Below, in pieces: positions 51,920 through 63,172 of a DNA stretch of 64,000 nucleotides. The position numbers and the translations under genes were made by a program. The DNA lies in contig JARGFQ010000008.1 in NCBI GenBank assembly GCA_029210565.1, positions 62,001 through 126,000 on the forward strand. The letters run 5' to 3'. The stretch comes from Bacteroidales bacterium. Lineage in GTDB: Bacteria > Bacteroidota > Bacteroidia > Bacteroidales > VadinHA17. Position 1 is the stretch's first letter. Each line of letters begins with the position of its first letter. Below the pieces are notes generated by a model. That model was not told where the DNA came from, did no database searches, and was given only the letters and a program-made list of their open reading frames with translations.

Positions 51920-51978
51920 AAGTGTGCCGTGAAGGCGGCGAGCGTAGTAAGAATAGAGTAATGTAGAATATATTTTAA

Positions 51979-53496
<1,518 letters not shown>

Positions 53497-53514
53497 TGAC
53501 AAACAGACAGGGAA

Positions 53515-53766
53515 GTGAAGATCGAGATTATAACACCCGGCAGCAGGGTATATTCAGGAGATATTCAGTCGGTGACGGTGCCCGGCAGAAAGGGATCGTT
53601 CCAGGTGCTTAAGGACCATGCGCCTATCATCTCCACCCTTGACGCAGGTACCGTGACCCTGGCCGACGAACAGGGGACCGTCAAGCACTTTGAGATCACC
53701 GGCGGCCTCATTGAGGTGAAAAGGAACAGGATCATCCTCCTCGCCGATGCCGTCAGGCAAAGCTGA
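53515..53766 (+). CDS. atpC: F0F1 ATP synthase subunit epsilon, short form
   Basis: The 83-residue protein has only the N-terminal beta-sandwich (EIITPGSRVYSGDIQSVTVPGRKGSFQVLKDHAPIISTLDAGTV) and lacks the C-terminal helical hairpin that inhibits ATP hydrolysis in E. coli. The start is GTG. Short forms are usual in this phylum. The decarboxylase gene starts 5 bp later. Confidence 0.93.
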   Translation: MKIEIITPGSRVYSGDIQSVTVPGRKGSFQVLKDHAPIISTLDAGTVTLADEQGTVKHFEITGGLIEVKRNRIILLADAVRQS

Positions 53767-53771
53767 GGCTG

Positions 53772-55214
53772 ATGGACAGTGATGAGTTCCGCAGGTACGG
53801 CCATCAGATTGTTGAATGGATTGCCCGTTACTACGAGACGGTAGAACAGTATCCGGTAAAATCAGGTGTGCCCCCCGGCGCTGTCAAAGCCTCCCTCCCG
53901 GAGATACCTCCCTCCGGAAGTGAGTCGTTTGACCTCTTCCTGAAGGATTTTGACGAGATTATCATGCCGGGCATAACACACTGGCAGAGTCCCAATTTCT
54001 TTGCCTACTTCCCCGCCAACAGCAGTCCGCCCTCCGTACTGGCAGAGATGCTCACCGCCGCCCTTGGTGCACAGTGTATGATATGGGAGACCTCACCGGC
54101 AGCTGCGGAGCTGGAGGAGAGGATGATGGAGTGGCTTCGCCTGATGACGGGTCTGCCTGAACAGTTCGAGGGAGTGATACATGACAGTGCCTCATCGGCC
54201 ACGCTGGCAGCACTGATAACGGCACGCGAAAGGGTGACGGGCTACAGTTCGAACCGTGAGGGGATGTCATCTTCGGGTCGACTGCGCGTTTATGCCTCCA
54301 CACAGGCACACTCTTCGGTGGAGAAGGGAGCGGGAGTGGCAGGCTTCGGACGTGAAAATCTCGTGAGGATTCCCGTCAGGAGCGACTACTCCATGGACCC
54401 CGATGCCCTCAGGAAGGTAATAGACAGGGATATCAGGGAGGGATACATACCGTGCTGTGTTGTGGCGGCCATGGGAACGACAGGCTCCACGGCCATTGAT
54501 CCGCTGCGTGCCGTGGGTGAGATATGCCGTGAGAAGAGTATCTGGCTTCACGTTGACGCTGCCCTGGGAGGCACCGCCCTGCTGCTGCCTGAGATGCGAT
54601 GGATGGCTGACGGCATGGAGTATGTCGACTCCTTCGTCTTCAACCCGCACAAATGGATGTTCACCAACTTCGACTGCTCTGCATACTTTGTCCGCGATGC
54701 CGCAGCTCTGATACGCACCTTCGAGATTCTCCCGGAATACCTGAAGACACGAACAAGGGGAGCGGTGAACGACTACCGCGACTGGGGAATACCGCTGGGA
54801 AGACGCTTCCGGGCCCTGAAGCTGTGGGCAGTGATACGCACCTACGGGGTTGAGAAGCTGCAGTCGATGATCAGGGAGCACATCCGCCTGGCGAAGATGC
54901 TCTCCGGTCTCATAGAGGCAGCGGAGAACTTCAGGATCATGGCACCGATACCGCTGAACACTGTCTGTTTCAGGTATGAACCTGCCGGGATGGACCCGGA
55001 GAGGGCCGACAGGCTCAATGAGAAGCTCAATCATGCACTCAATGACAGTGGCAGGATATACCTTACCCATACGACCCTTGACGGCAGATATGTGCTTCGT
55101 ATGGTGACAGCCCAGACTGTCGTGACGGAGAAGCATGTGACAGAGGCCTGGGAGCTGATAAAAGAGATGGCCTCAGCGCTCTCTGCCCAGGACGGTGCCA
55201 TAGATATTCACTGA
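53772..55214 (+). CDS. PLP-dependent aromatic-L-amino-acid decarboxylase family protein
   Basis: The 480-residue group II decarboxylase has SPNFFAYFPANSSPPSVLAEML, STQAHSSVEKGA, HVDAALGG, and the PLP Lys294 in NPHKWMF. Relatives decarboxylate L-Dopa, tyrosine, tryptophan or phenylalanine to the amine; the substrate here is not determined. It lies 5 bp after atpC, so it may be co-transcribed with the ATP synthase genes. Its last 42 bp overlap the convergent gene. Confidence 0.9.
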   Translation: MDSDEFRRYGHQIVEWIARYYETVEQYPVKSGVPPGAVKASLPEIPPSGSESFDLFLKDFDEIIMPGITHWQSPNFFAYFPANSSPPSVLAEMLTAALGAQCMIWETSPAAAELEERMMEWLRLMTGLPEQFEGVIHDSASSATLAALITARERVTGYSSNREGMSSSGRLRVYASTQAHSSVEKGAGVAGFGRENLVRIPVRSDYSMDPDALRKVIDRDIREGYIPCCVVAAMGTTGSTAIDPLRAVGEICREKSIWLHVDAALGGTALLLPEMRWMADGMEYVDSFVFNPHKWMFTNFDCSAYFVRDAAALIRTFEILPEYLKTRTRGAVNDYRDWGIPLGRRFRALKLWAVIRTYGVEKLQSMIREHIRLAKMLSGLIEAAENFRIMAPIPLNTVCFRYEPAGMDPERADRLNEKLNHALNDSGRIYLTHTTLDGRYVLRMVTAQTVVTEKHVTEAWELIKEMASALSAQDGAIDIH

Positions 55215-58160
55215 GACAGTGCCGTTGATGAAAAAGCGCTCCTGCGAGGGGATATAACCGGCAGTGGCTCCTGCGCTGATCTCAAAGGGAAACCGCAGCA
55301 CGTAAAAATCGGCAAGGAGCTCCGCCCCGAAAGAGCCAAAATCAGTTGAGCCCTCATCAAGTCTCCTTGTGCTGTAATTATATATATTCCAACCGGTGGA
55401 GCCGTCAAAAAAAGCTGAACCCCTGATCCTTTTCAGGTAAAGAAGACTGCCGACAGCAAGGTCAGGATAGAGAACAGGCATGGTATAGTCAGCAGAGAGG
55501 GAGAACAGCTTTTCGGATACAATCGTTTCATTGTATCCCCTCGGATAGGTTAGGGCGTTATTGTATAGCAGCTTGCCGAAAGGCGACTGGTCTTCGTACC
55601 CGGCCCTGAGCACCAGGCTGTGGTTCCTGAAGATGCCGGGGAGATAGAGTGTTCCCCTGGCATATTTTCTGGTGCCATAAAGATCCCTGTCCAGCGGTGC
55701 TGAAGTAACCCTGATATCTGCCACCTGTCCCCACCTGGGGTTGATGTCGCGGTATGCCACCCGGAAGGTGTTTGAAAAGTAAAGCCTGCCGGTTGCGAAG
55801 GCAAAGCCCCTGTCATACCCGTGCTGCTCCCCGATGTAGGTATAGGCATTGCGGTAACTGACATAAAGTGCCGGCATCAGAAGCTGCCGGAACTTGCCGT
55901 AGGCAAACCAGAGCTGGTCATAGACGCTGGCATTGACGGTCAGGTCGCCCCTGATATCAGTTGGATCAGGCCTGGAGACAGTGTCTTTTCTTATTATTCT
56001 GTCACCCCCGAATGCTATGTCAGCCTCCATCACGGGGTGCCACCCGCTCCATTTGATGCCTGTATGAAGACGGTGAATTCCATCACTGTATTCATATCCC
56101 ACGGTGGTTATCAGGGTGCTCAGGTGGTTCTGTGACATGAGTGTAACTCCAGGCCTGATGCTCGTGGGATCTGCCCTGATAAGGTCAATGTCGCCGTAAA
56201 AGGGAAACCAGCTGTGGAAGTTAAAGAGATGGGCAAGCTTACTGTATGGCTCTGAAGCAGGTATTGAAAGCTCAGTACCCTCCGTTGTGTCATCATGAGC
56301 CGCCGGATCCGCAGCGGGGATGACGCCGTTCTGTTTGCCTGCATCATCTCCGGCAGAGGCCTCCTCTTCAGCGGTGAAACCACGGCCGGACCATCCGGGT
56401 TCTCCCGCATCGGCTGACGGAGAAGGCGCCGGATCCGGAAGTACACCGTGCATACTTCCCGACGGTTTTCCGGTATCGGCAGAGCTCTTCTCCGAGGCAA
56501 TTACAAAGCCGTCGGTAGTGTAATCCGAAAAGAGTATCTCTCCATCGGATATTGAAAATCCTGATATCCCGTAGCGTGACCTTGTGACCCGGGTGACGAG
56601 GGTATCATCGGTGATGCGGTATATGTTGTCAGAGCCGTCACCCTGGGCCAGGAAAAAGAGGGTGTCATTGTAAATCTCCGCCTGGATGATATCAGTATGA
56701 CTCTCTGCCATGTTCACCTTCCATCGCTTGCCTGTCGGCCGGTAGGTCCTGATACCCTCACCCCTGTCGCTGAGAGTCACCACCGTCACGGCACTGCCGT
56801 CGGAAGACCATGCCGGCCGCTGCAGGAAGAGTTTTTCCGGCGGCACCAGGTCCATGAGCACCTCACCCGTGAAGGCATCGAGGAAGACCAGGGAACATCG
56901 CAGCTCAGGGGTGGTTGAGACCGCCACAATGGTTCTGCCGTCGGGCGAGAGATCGGGGGCACTGTAACGCGAGCGCCGGGTGAGCTGCTCCATCCCTCCG
57001 CCATCCAGGCTCATCTTCTTGATGACAGAGTAATCGCGGTTGTCCCACCGGATGTCGCGGTGCAGTTCTGACCATACTATAGTACTGTCATTACACGAGA
57101 AAATATAGGGATAAATATAACCGGTGGTGGTCAGGACATGCTCTTTACCACCACTTTCATCGGTGATCACAAATTTTGTGGGGGCGGACAAGGAGCTCTT
57201 CAGTGAGATAATGGTGCCGTCACCTGTGCGGTGGGGCAGATAGTGGTTCACGTGGTCTCTTCGGGCCGGGAGGTTCAGCGCAGGATAACCGGCGTACTCG
57301 TGATGGCTCTCTGACTCCCGCCACCGTCTCTCCAGCGCGGCGAAGGCAGAATTATACAGTCTCTTCTTAGTCAGGCCGGTCTCCTGCCTCAGGACCCTGT
57401 TGACGGGATTGAAGGGATAGCCTGACGACACCTTCCTGACGGCGCTGATCCAGGCGCTGCTGTCGGTGTTGCGGAGGTGATTCATCATGAGGTATCCGAA
57501 GACATAATGGTCAGGTGTGAAGTGCCTGTACGATCCCGCCAGCATCTTGTCATAGCCGTAGATGCCACCGGGGCCGGCCGCCAGCGCCCGGGCCTCCTGT
57601 ATGAAGGCGTTGCTGCGGCCCCGTCCTGACACTCCTGTGACCGTCTCAGCGTAGACGGCATCGCCTTCAAAGGCCCACATGGGTATCTCCAAGGCACTAA
57701 GCCCCACAGCCTGCTCTCCCAGCAGGTACCGGACTGCCCTGCCCAGTCCTCTTCTGTTTAGTGATGCCAGCTGAAGGACGTGGGCAGTCTCATGCACTGC
57801 AAGCTGCCGGGCAGTAGACATCGGCAGGTTATCCTGGCCAGGGATAGGATAGAGCTCCATCCTGCGTGGAGCCCAGCTGACATAGCCGTTCGATAGCATG
57901 GAGTGGCTGTGTATGATGACCGGAACGGAGACGTTGACATCAGGGTAAAGGTGGGAGAGACTGCTGTATGAATCCTCAAGAAGCCGTGCATATTCCGCGG
58001 CACCGTCGGCAAAATCCTCGGGAAAGATGACGCGGAAATGAGGCGTGCGTATCTGACGCCACCGCAGCGAGGCCGGATCCTGTCCTGTATCATAATACTG
58101 CGCCACAGCACCCGTGACAGTCATAGTGCTGACTAAGAGCAGAATAATGAATTTCCTCAT
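55173..58160 (-). CDS. Secreted metallopeptidase-like/beta-propeller/outer-membrane barrel fusion protein
   Basis: The 995-residue protein has a signal peptide (MRKFIILLLVSTMTVTGAVAQ). A gluzincin-like domain follows with HETAH (123-127) and a third-ligand candidate E165 in WAFEGDAVYAET. WD40/PD40-type repeats (for example APDLSPDGRTIVAVST) cover about 290-560. A Ser/Pro/Asp-rich linker comes next, then a strand-rich C-terminal barrel of about 300 residues. It may be tethered in the outer membrane with the peptidase and propeller exposed. Similar proteins are present in Bacteroidota, mostly without an assigned function. The ATG at 58160 follows a -7 box and fits the signal peptide. Confidence 0.75.
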   Translation of the reverse strand: MRKFIILLLVSTMTVTGAVAQYYDTGQDPASLRWRQIRTPHFRVIFPEDFADGAAEYARLLEDSYSSLSHLYPDVNVSVPVIIHSHSMLSNGYVSWAPRRMELYPIPGQDNLPMSTARQLAVHETAHVLQLASLNRRGLGRAVRYLLGEQAVGLSALEIPMWAFEGDAVYAETVTGVSGRGRSNAFIQEARALAAGPGGIYGYDKMLAGSYRHFTPDHYVFGYLMMNHLRNTDSSAWISAVRKVSSGYPFNPVNRVLRQETGLTKKRLYNSAFAALERRWRESESHHEYAGYPALNLPARRDHVNHYLPHRTGDGTIISLKSSLSAPTKFVITDESGGKEHVLTTTGYIYPYIFSCNDSTIVWSELHRDIRWDNRDYSVIKKMSLDGGGMEQLTRRSRYSAPDLSPDGRTIVAVSTTPELRCSLVFLDAFTGEVLMDLVPPEKLFLQRPAWSSDGSAVTVVTLSDRGEGIRTYRPTGKRWKVNMAESHTDIIQAEIYNDTLFFLAQGDGSDNIYRITDDTLVTRVTRSRYGISGFSISDGEILFSDYTTDGFVIASEKSSADTGKPSGSMHGVLPDPAPSPSADAGEPGWSGRGFTAEEEASAGDDAGKQNGVIPAADPAAHDDTTEGTELSIPASEPYSKLAHLFNFHSWFPFYGDIDLIRADPTSIRPGVTLMSQNHLSTLITTVGYEYSDGIHRLHTGIKWSGWHPVMEADIAFGGDRIIRKDTVSRPDPTDIRGDLTVNASVYDQLWFAYGKFRQLLMPALYVSYRNAYTYIGEQHGYDRGFAFATGRLYFSNTFRVAYRDINPRWGQVADIRVTSAPLDRDLYGTRKYARGTLYLPGIFRNHSLVLRAGYEDQSPFGKLLYNNALTYPRGYNETIVSEKLFSLSADYTMPVLYPDLAVGSLLYLKRIRGSAFFDGSTGWNIYNYSTRRLDEGSTDFGSFGAELLADFYVLRFPFEISAGATAGYIPSQERFFINGTVSVNIYGTVLGRER

Positions 58161-58175
58161 GCAGGCCGGTTTCTC

Positions 58176-58183
58176 CAAAAATA
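58176..58183 (-). promoter_or_regulatory. Candidate -7 box (TATTTTTG) for the peptidase/barrel gene
   Basis: The minus-strand TATTTTTG ends 15 nt before the ATG at 58160 and supports that start over a longer frame. Confidence 0.5.
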
Positions 58184-58267
58184 CCAAAAATGGCTGATAT
58201 CCACCGCGTCACTCCAAAATCTTATTATTTTCGTGCGGGATTTTCACCGAATGGGAAAAAGAGAGTT

Positions 58268-61200
58268 ATGATAAAGAAATTCAGGCTTTGGGATAATATA
58301 CTTGGCTGGACAGCTTTTGCCGTTGCAGCGGTTACTTACCTGCTGACACTGGAGCCGACAACCAGTCTGTGGGACTGCGGAGAGTTCATCGCTTCTGCCT
58401 TTAAGCTGGAGGTCGGACACCCGCCCGGAGCACCCTTCTTCATGATCCTCGGACGGTTCTTTGCCAACTTCGCCGGCGGTGATGTCTCAAAAGTGGCAAT
58501 GATGATCAATGCCATGTCGGGACTGGCCAGTGCGCTGACAATTCTGTTTCTATTCTGGACTGTCACCCATCTTGCACGCAGGATCTTCCTGAAGCAGGAG
58601 GCCGATTATACCCCCGGCAGGATCATCGCCGTCCTGGGTGCCGGACTGACAGGCGCCATGGCCTATGCTTTCTCAGATACATTCTGGTTCTCAGCCGTTG
58701 AGGGCGAGGTCTATGCCACCTCTTCACTCTTCACCGCACTGGTCTTCTGGGCTATTCTCAGATGGGAGGATGCAGCCGATGAACCGCACGCCGACAGGTG
58801 GATTATCCTCATTGCCTTTATGATGGGACTCTCGATAGGGGTTCACCTGCTCAACCTGCTTGCAATACCGGCAATAGTGTTTGTATGGTATTTCCGAAAG
58901 TATCAGTTCTCATGGAAGGGGCTGGCATCATCTGCCGGTGTATCAGTGATTCTGCTGGTACTGATAATGTACGGCATAATACCGGGGATCTTCAGGGTCA
59001 CATCACAGTTTGAGCTCTTCTTTGTCAACAGCCTGGGCATGCCCTTCAACAGCGGCATGGTCATTCACCTGCTCCTATTCATCACTGCACTGCTTCTCTC
59101 GGTATGGTATTCCTTTACCCACAGTGACGGCAGAAGGGGGTTCATGCTGGCATCGGCGACGCTTCTTCTGTCGGGCATGTGGTTGCTGACTGACTCACTG
59201 GCGGCAAACCTCCTCTTCCTTGCCCTGCTCATCTACGGTGCATGGTACCTTTCAACACGCCAACGTGTGGTGCTGAACACCATCCTGACGGCAATGACCG
59301 TTATCGTTATAGGGTATTCGTCGTTTGCCATCATCGTCATCAGGTCAACGGCCAATACGCCCATGAATGAGAACAACCCCTCAAACCCATTCGCACTGCT
59401 CTATTACCTTAACCGCGAGCAGTACGGCCAGCGGCCCCTCTTAAGCGGTCCCTATTACAATGCGCCTGTAACGGACTATACAAAGGGGAAGCCTACCTAC
59501 AATCCCGTTGACGGCAAATATGTGATCACCAACCGTGCTACCGAGCGCGAGTATGATGAGAGGTTCGTCACCTTCCTGCCCAGGATGTGGAGCGACGCAC
59601 CCGATCACAGGAGGGTATATGAGGAGTATGCCGGCACCGGGGGCAAGGCGGTCAGTGTCACCGACCCTCAGACAGGAGAGCCGACAACACTGCGTGTGCC
59701 CACCTTCGGGCAGAACCTGAAGTTCATGTTCCGGTACCAGTTCGGGGTTATGTACTTCAGGTACTTCATGTGGAATTTCAGCGGCCGCCAGAATGACATA
59801 CAGCACCTCGGGGGACCGGTGAACGGCAACTGGATCACCGGAATAAACTTCATTGATGCCCCCAGGACCGGTTCCCTGAAGGATATGCCTGATGACATGA
59901 AAAACCATCCCTCGCGCAACACCTATTTCCTGCTGCCACTGCTGCTGGGCCTGGCCGGCTTCCTCTGGCACTTCAACCGTGATGTACGTAACTGGTGGAT
60001 AGTGTCGCTGCTTTTCGTCATGACCGGGATAGCCATTGTGGTATACCTCAACCAGTATCCGAACCAGCCACGTGAGCGCGATTATGCCTACGCCGCCTCG
60101 TTCTATGCCTTCACCATCTGGATAGGCATGGGCGTGCTGGCACTCTATGAGCTGTTGCGAAAGGCTGTGGCGGAAAGACCTGCAGCTATCGCCGCCACAG
60201 TGATTGCCTTTGCCGCTGTTCCGGCACTGATGGCTGACGAGAACTGGGATGACCACGACAGGTCAGGGAGATATCTGGCCAGGGATGTGGCATTCAACTA
60301 CCTCAACTCATGCGCCCCGCAGGCAGTGATATTCACCGGCGGCGACAATGACACCTTCCCGCTGTGGTATGCCCAGGAGGTGGAAGGCATGCGTACCGAC
60401 GTGCGGGTGTGTAACCTGATGTTGCTCAACACCGACTGGTATATTGACCAGATGAAGATGAAAGCGTACAGCTCAGAACCGCTGCCCATAAGCCTGCCCA
60501 AGGAGCTCTACTATGACGGGGTAAACAACCAGGTGGCGGTGTTTGAACGTGTCAGGGAACCGGCAACAGCTAAGGAGGTGATGAGGTTCATCAACAGCGG
60601 CAGCGAGGTCTCAAAGCTGTCGATGTACGGTGAGGATATCTATTATATCCCTACCCGCACCATACGCATTCCGGTTGATTCGGCCAAAGTGGTGGCCAAC
60701 GGAACCGTCAGGCCAGAGGATGCAGACAGGATAGTGCCATACATAGATATCAACCTCAAGGGCCAGTGGTTGATGAAGAGCCAGCTGATGGTCCTCGATA
60801 TCATTGCCCACAACGATTGGGAGCGACCGATATATTTTGTGGCCGGACAGCATGACGATGCCATGGGACTGGAGGAATATTTCCAGCTGGAAGGCATTGC
60901 CTACAGACTGGTGCCGGTGAAGGGAGCCAACAGGGGATGGCTCGATTACGGCCGCATAAACACAGACATCCTGTACGATAACATGATGAACAAATTTGTC
61001 TGGGGCGGTGCTGCAGACTCGGATGTTAACATAGATTACTATCACAAGCGCACTCTCACTATGGTGAGGGCAAGGCTCAACCATGCCAGGCTGGCCGGAG
61101 CCTTGCTTGAGGAGGGAGACACCGTCAGGGCTTCGGCTGTCATTGACAGATGCCTGGAACTGTTCCCGACGGAGAAGCTGGGGTATGATTTCTATTTCCC

Positions 61201-61474
61201 CGAGATAATATCCGTCTGTTTTGCTGCCGGGAGGAGAGAGCAGGCTACTGAGCTGGCCCGCGGCCTTGCAGACTATTATTTCAGTCGTGCCGGATACCTG
61301 ATAAACCAGATGCCTTCCGTTGCCCTGTACGCGGAACAGGAGATAGGCAGTGCACTTCAGATAGTGTCACCACTGATACAGACCTGCTATGAATACGGTG
61401 AGACAGATTTTGCCGAAGAGCTTAATGCAGGGTTCAATGAGCTCTATGCCAAGTATATGGCGATGAGAAATTAG
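58268..61474 (+). CDS. DUF2723 family multi-spanning membrane protein
   Basis: The 1068-residue protein opens with IKKFRLWDNILGWTAFAVAAVTYLLTLEPTTSLWDCGEFIASAFKLEVGHPPGAPFFMILGRF, the DUF2723 signature with an Asp-containing first loop like protein O-mannosyltransferases. About 12 or more membrane helices follow, then a long soluble part with NQYPNQPRERDYAYAASFYAF and GGDNDTFPLWYAQEV. Some relatives are proposed to be O-glycosyltransferases. The frame is open 26 codons further upstream, but the family start is MIKKFRLWDN. Confidence 0.9.
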   Translation: MIKKFRLWDNILGWTAFAVAAVTYLLTLEPTTSLWDCGEFIASAFKLEVGHPPGAPFFMILGRFFANFAGGDVSKVAMMINAMSGLASALTILFLFWTVTHLARRIFLKQEADYTPGRIIAVLGAGLTGAMAYAFSDTFWFSAVEGEVYATSSLFTALVFWAILRWEDAADEPHADRWIILIAFMMGLSIGVHLLNLLAIPAIVFVWYFRKYQFSWKGLASSAGVSVILLVLIMYGIIPGIFRVTSQFELFFVNSLGMPFNSGMVIHLLLFITALLLSVWYSFTHSDGRRGFMLASATLLLSGMWLLTDSLAANLLFLALLIYGAWYLSTRQRVVLNTILTAMTVIVIGYSSFAIIVIRSTANTPMNENNPSNPFALLYYLNREQYGQRPLLSGPYYNAPVTDYTKGKPTYNPVDGKYVITNRATEREYDERFVTFLPRMWSDAPDHRRVYEEYAGTGGKAVSVTDPQTGEPTTLRVPTFGQNLKFMFRYQFGVMYFRYFMWNFSGRQNDIQHLGGPVNGNWITGINFIDAPRTGSLKDMPDDMKNHPSRNTYFLLPLLLGLAGFLWHFNRDVRNWWIVSLLFVMTGIAIVVYLNQYPNQPRERDYAYAASFYAFTIWIGMGVLALYELLRKAVAERPAAIAATVIAFAAVPALMADENWDDHDRSGRYLARDVAFNYLNSCAPQAVIFTGGDNDTFPLWYAQEVEGMRTDVRVCNLMLLNTDWYIDQMKMKAYSSEPLPISLPKELYYDGVNNQVAVFERVREPATAKEVMRFINSGSEVSKLSMYGEDIYYIPTRTIRIPVDSAKVVANGTVRPEDADRIVPYIDINLKGQWLMKSQLMVLDIIAHNDWERPIYFVAGQHDDAMGLEEYFQLEGIAYRLVPVKGANRGWLDYGRINTDILYDNMMNKFVWGGAADSDVNIDYYHKRTLTMVRARLNHARLAGALLEEGDTVRASAVIDRCLELFPTEKLGYDFYFPEIISVCFAAGRREQATELARGLADYYFSRAGYLINQMPSVALYAEQEIGSALQIVSPLIQTCYEYGETDFAEELNAGFNELYAKYMAMRN

Positions 61475-61655
61475 GCAGTGGGCAGTAGTGGATTTGCGAT
61501 TTCAGATTTTCGACTTTCTGCAGCTATTCACAAATCAAAAATCCATAAATCTGCTTGGTCAGCAGCCGATTTTGCTATTGCTTGCTGCCTTTCGCGCTAC
61601 CCCTGGCAGTACTCTTCTTCCTGCCGACTGAAGACTGAAGAGTGTGGACTGAACC
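61475..61655. other. Non-coding gap with short repeats
   Basis: This 181-bp gap has short direct repeats (GCAGTGGGCAGTAG, GACTGAAGACTGAAG) and inverted pieces around GATTTTC and AAATC. No gene, promoter box or clear terminator was recognised. Confidence 0.5.
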
Positions 61656-62060
61656 TCAGTCGTATGACTGATATGCCGGCCGCGGGGAGAGATACTTCTC
61701 CAGAATCATGTGGATCTTATCGGGAAAGACCGGCTTGAGATTGTATTCGGTGCAGCCCGCAATATAAGCCTCGTTCCTGGTCTGCTCTGAATAATACGCA
61801 GTGATGAGGATAACGGGTGCCGACTTGTTTACCTGCCGGAAGGCCCTGGTGCATTCAATGCCGTTGACCAGCGGAACGAGAAAGTCCATGAATACAAGAT
61901 CAAAATTTTCCCTGCCGGAGGTAACAGCATCGACAAACTCCCTCCCGTTACGGTAAACGGATAGAAAAGCGCCGGAATCCTTTAACAGTGTTTCGTAATA
62001 CTTCAGTGATGCGGCATCGTCCTCAACGATCGCAATCCGTTTGCCAGTAATATCAAGCAT
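61656..62060 (-). CDS. Single-domain response regulator (receiver only)
   Basis: The 134-residue protein is a CheY-like receiver: acidic pocket EDDA (residues 13-16), D56-region FMDFLVP, Thr in LITAYY and Lys in NLKPVFP. It has no output domain and must act by protein contact. No kinase gene is adjacent; the pseudokinase-hybrid gene at 7710 is 51 kb away. The gene seems monocistronic. Confidence 0.93.
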   Translation of the reverse strand: MLDITGKRIAIVEDDAASLKYYETLLKDSGAFLSVYRNGREFVDAVTSGRENFDLVFMDFLVPLVNGIECTRAFRQVNKSAPVILITAYYSEQTRNEAYIAGCTEYNLKPVFPDKIHMILEKYLSPRPAYQSYD

Positions 62061-62239
62061 CTTCTATAATTGAACCCGGGGTTAATGTTCCGAACTCATC
62101 ACAAAAATATCCGGCGGGGGTTAACAAGATTAAACAATTTTGCTCCAAATGTCAACTTTAGGAACAACTTATTAACAACAACTTTTAAACAAAAAATGAG
62201 TAGGGTGTTAACGTTCAGATAATGAACTGCGGGGCCCTC

Positions 62240-62470
62240 TTAATAGCATACCCACCTGATGGTAATGTTGCCGTAGGTGGTCTCAGGATTGGCCTTCACG
62301 GCAAAGAGTTCGTCTCCGCAAAGTTCTGTCTCATCGCCATAGTTGACCGGGTTACCGTTGTCATACGTGACCTGGTGACAGATCTGGCAGTTGTCCCCCA
62401 GCATCTCACAGGATGTAAAGAGACTTGCCGTCAGAATGAGGGAGGCGATATATGCAGCTGTTTTTTTCAT
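62240..62470 (-). CDS. Small predicted lipoprotein
   Basis: The 76-residue protein has a lipoprotein signal (MKKTAAYIASLILTASLFTSC) and a short mature part with C-x-x-C (CQIC) and another Cys in ELCGDELF, plus a terminal WVCY. It has no known family. An ATG 17 codons upstream (62521) lies inside the 70-bp element, so the start at 62470 is preferred. Confidence 0.7.
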   Translation of the reverse strand: MKKTAAYIASLILTASLFTSCEMLGDNCQICHQVTYDNGNPVNYGDETELCGDELFAVKANPETTYGNITIRWVCY

Positions 62471-62490
62471 TCGGGCATATTTCTTTTGTC

Positions 62491-62558
62491 GGTCGAATTG
62501 AACTTGCATGAAAGTTAACAATAAACTCCTTTTGTGAAATCCTGCTCATGCAAGTTTC
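62491..62558 (-). repeat. 70-bp dispersed element, copy D
   Basis: On the minus strand it runs from GAAACTTGCATG (62547-62558), through GAGCAGGATTTCACAAAAGG, to CATGCAAGTTC and AATTCGACC (ending at 62491). It ends 20 nt before the lipoprotein ATG. Confidence 0.88.
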
Positions 62559-62675
62559 ATACTTTCATCAGATAACGGCAAAATTAAAAAAATAGTGTTA
62601 CATACCCTGTGCAGCATTTTTCATAAATTAGTGTCATTATTCTGTAGAACATACAAACATTAAAACCTTTGCATC

Positions 62676-63110
62676 ATGGAAGAGAACACCGTCTCACAGC
62701 CACAGGTAACCGTAGAAGAGAACCGGATGAAGAAACATGTCAGCGTTGCTGCCATACTCCAGATAGTATTCGGATCACTTAACGTGACAGCTGCCCTGGC
62801 CATAGCGTTTGCCTTTGGCTTCGTTGATCAGTTTGTTGACGATCCTACCGCCATCAAGGTCCTGGGTCTTGTCGGCACCCCTATGATTGTCCTGTTCCTT
62901 CTCATCGGAGGTGCAATGATAGCCGGGGGTATAGGTCTGCTCTCATGCAAGCCCTGGGCAAGGATACTCACCCTTATCATGGCTGCACTGGGACTTCTTA
63001 ACATTCCTATCGGAACGCTTAAGGGGGTATATATCATCTGGGCTCTGGTCCAGACCGAGACAGTCTCACTCTTCGACAAGGGCTGCCCGAAGTCGCCCGT
63101 GGCACAATAA
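62676..63110 (+). CDS. Small multi-spanning membrane protein, unknown function
   Basis: The 144-residue protein has four hydrophobic segments (about 28-50, 60-90, 95-112, 115-130) and ends with a charged CPKSPVAQ-type tail. I recognise no motif. It lies between a lipoprotein and ettA in the plus direction. Confidence 0.6.
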   Translation: MEENTVSQPQVTVEENRMKKHVSVAAILQIVFGSLNVTAALAIAFAFGFVDQFVDDPTAIKVLGLVGTPMIVLFLLIGGAMIAGGIGLLSCKPWARILTLIMAALGLLNIPIGTLKGVYIIWALVQTETVSLFDKGCPKSPVAQ

Positions 63111-63143
63111 TTACAAGCCCGTCACTGCTGCCGTCAAAATGAT

Positions 63144-63151
63144 TATTTTTG
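63144..63151 (+). promoter_or_regulatory. Candidate -7 box (TATTTTTG) for ettA
   Basis: TATTTTTG ends 21 nt before the ATG at 63173. Confidence 0.5.
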
Positions 63152-63172
63152 TCGTTGGTAACCATCAATATT

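Noticed and set aside
54267..55136. 289-codon open frame antisense to the decarboxylase gene
   Set aside because: It is a shadow of a strongly supported PLP decarboxylase; its translation has no domain and is rich in His, Arg and Gly as expected from antisense reading.
59441..60256. 271-codon open frame antisense to the DUF2723 gene
   Set aside because: The sense strand encodes a well-supported membrane protein; the antisense product shows no family or hydrophobic pattern.
62471..62521. Upstream start for the small lipoprotein
   Set aside because: It would place the 70-bp element in the coding region and displace the lipoprotein signal from the N-terminus.
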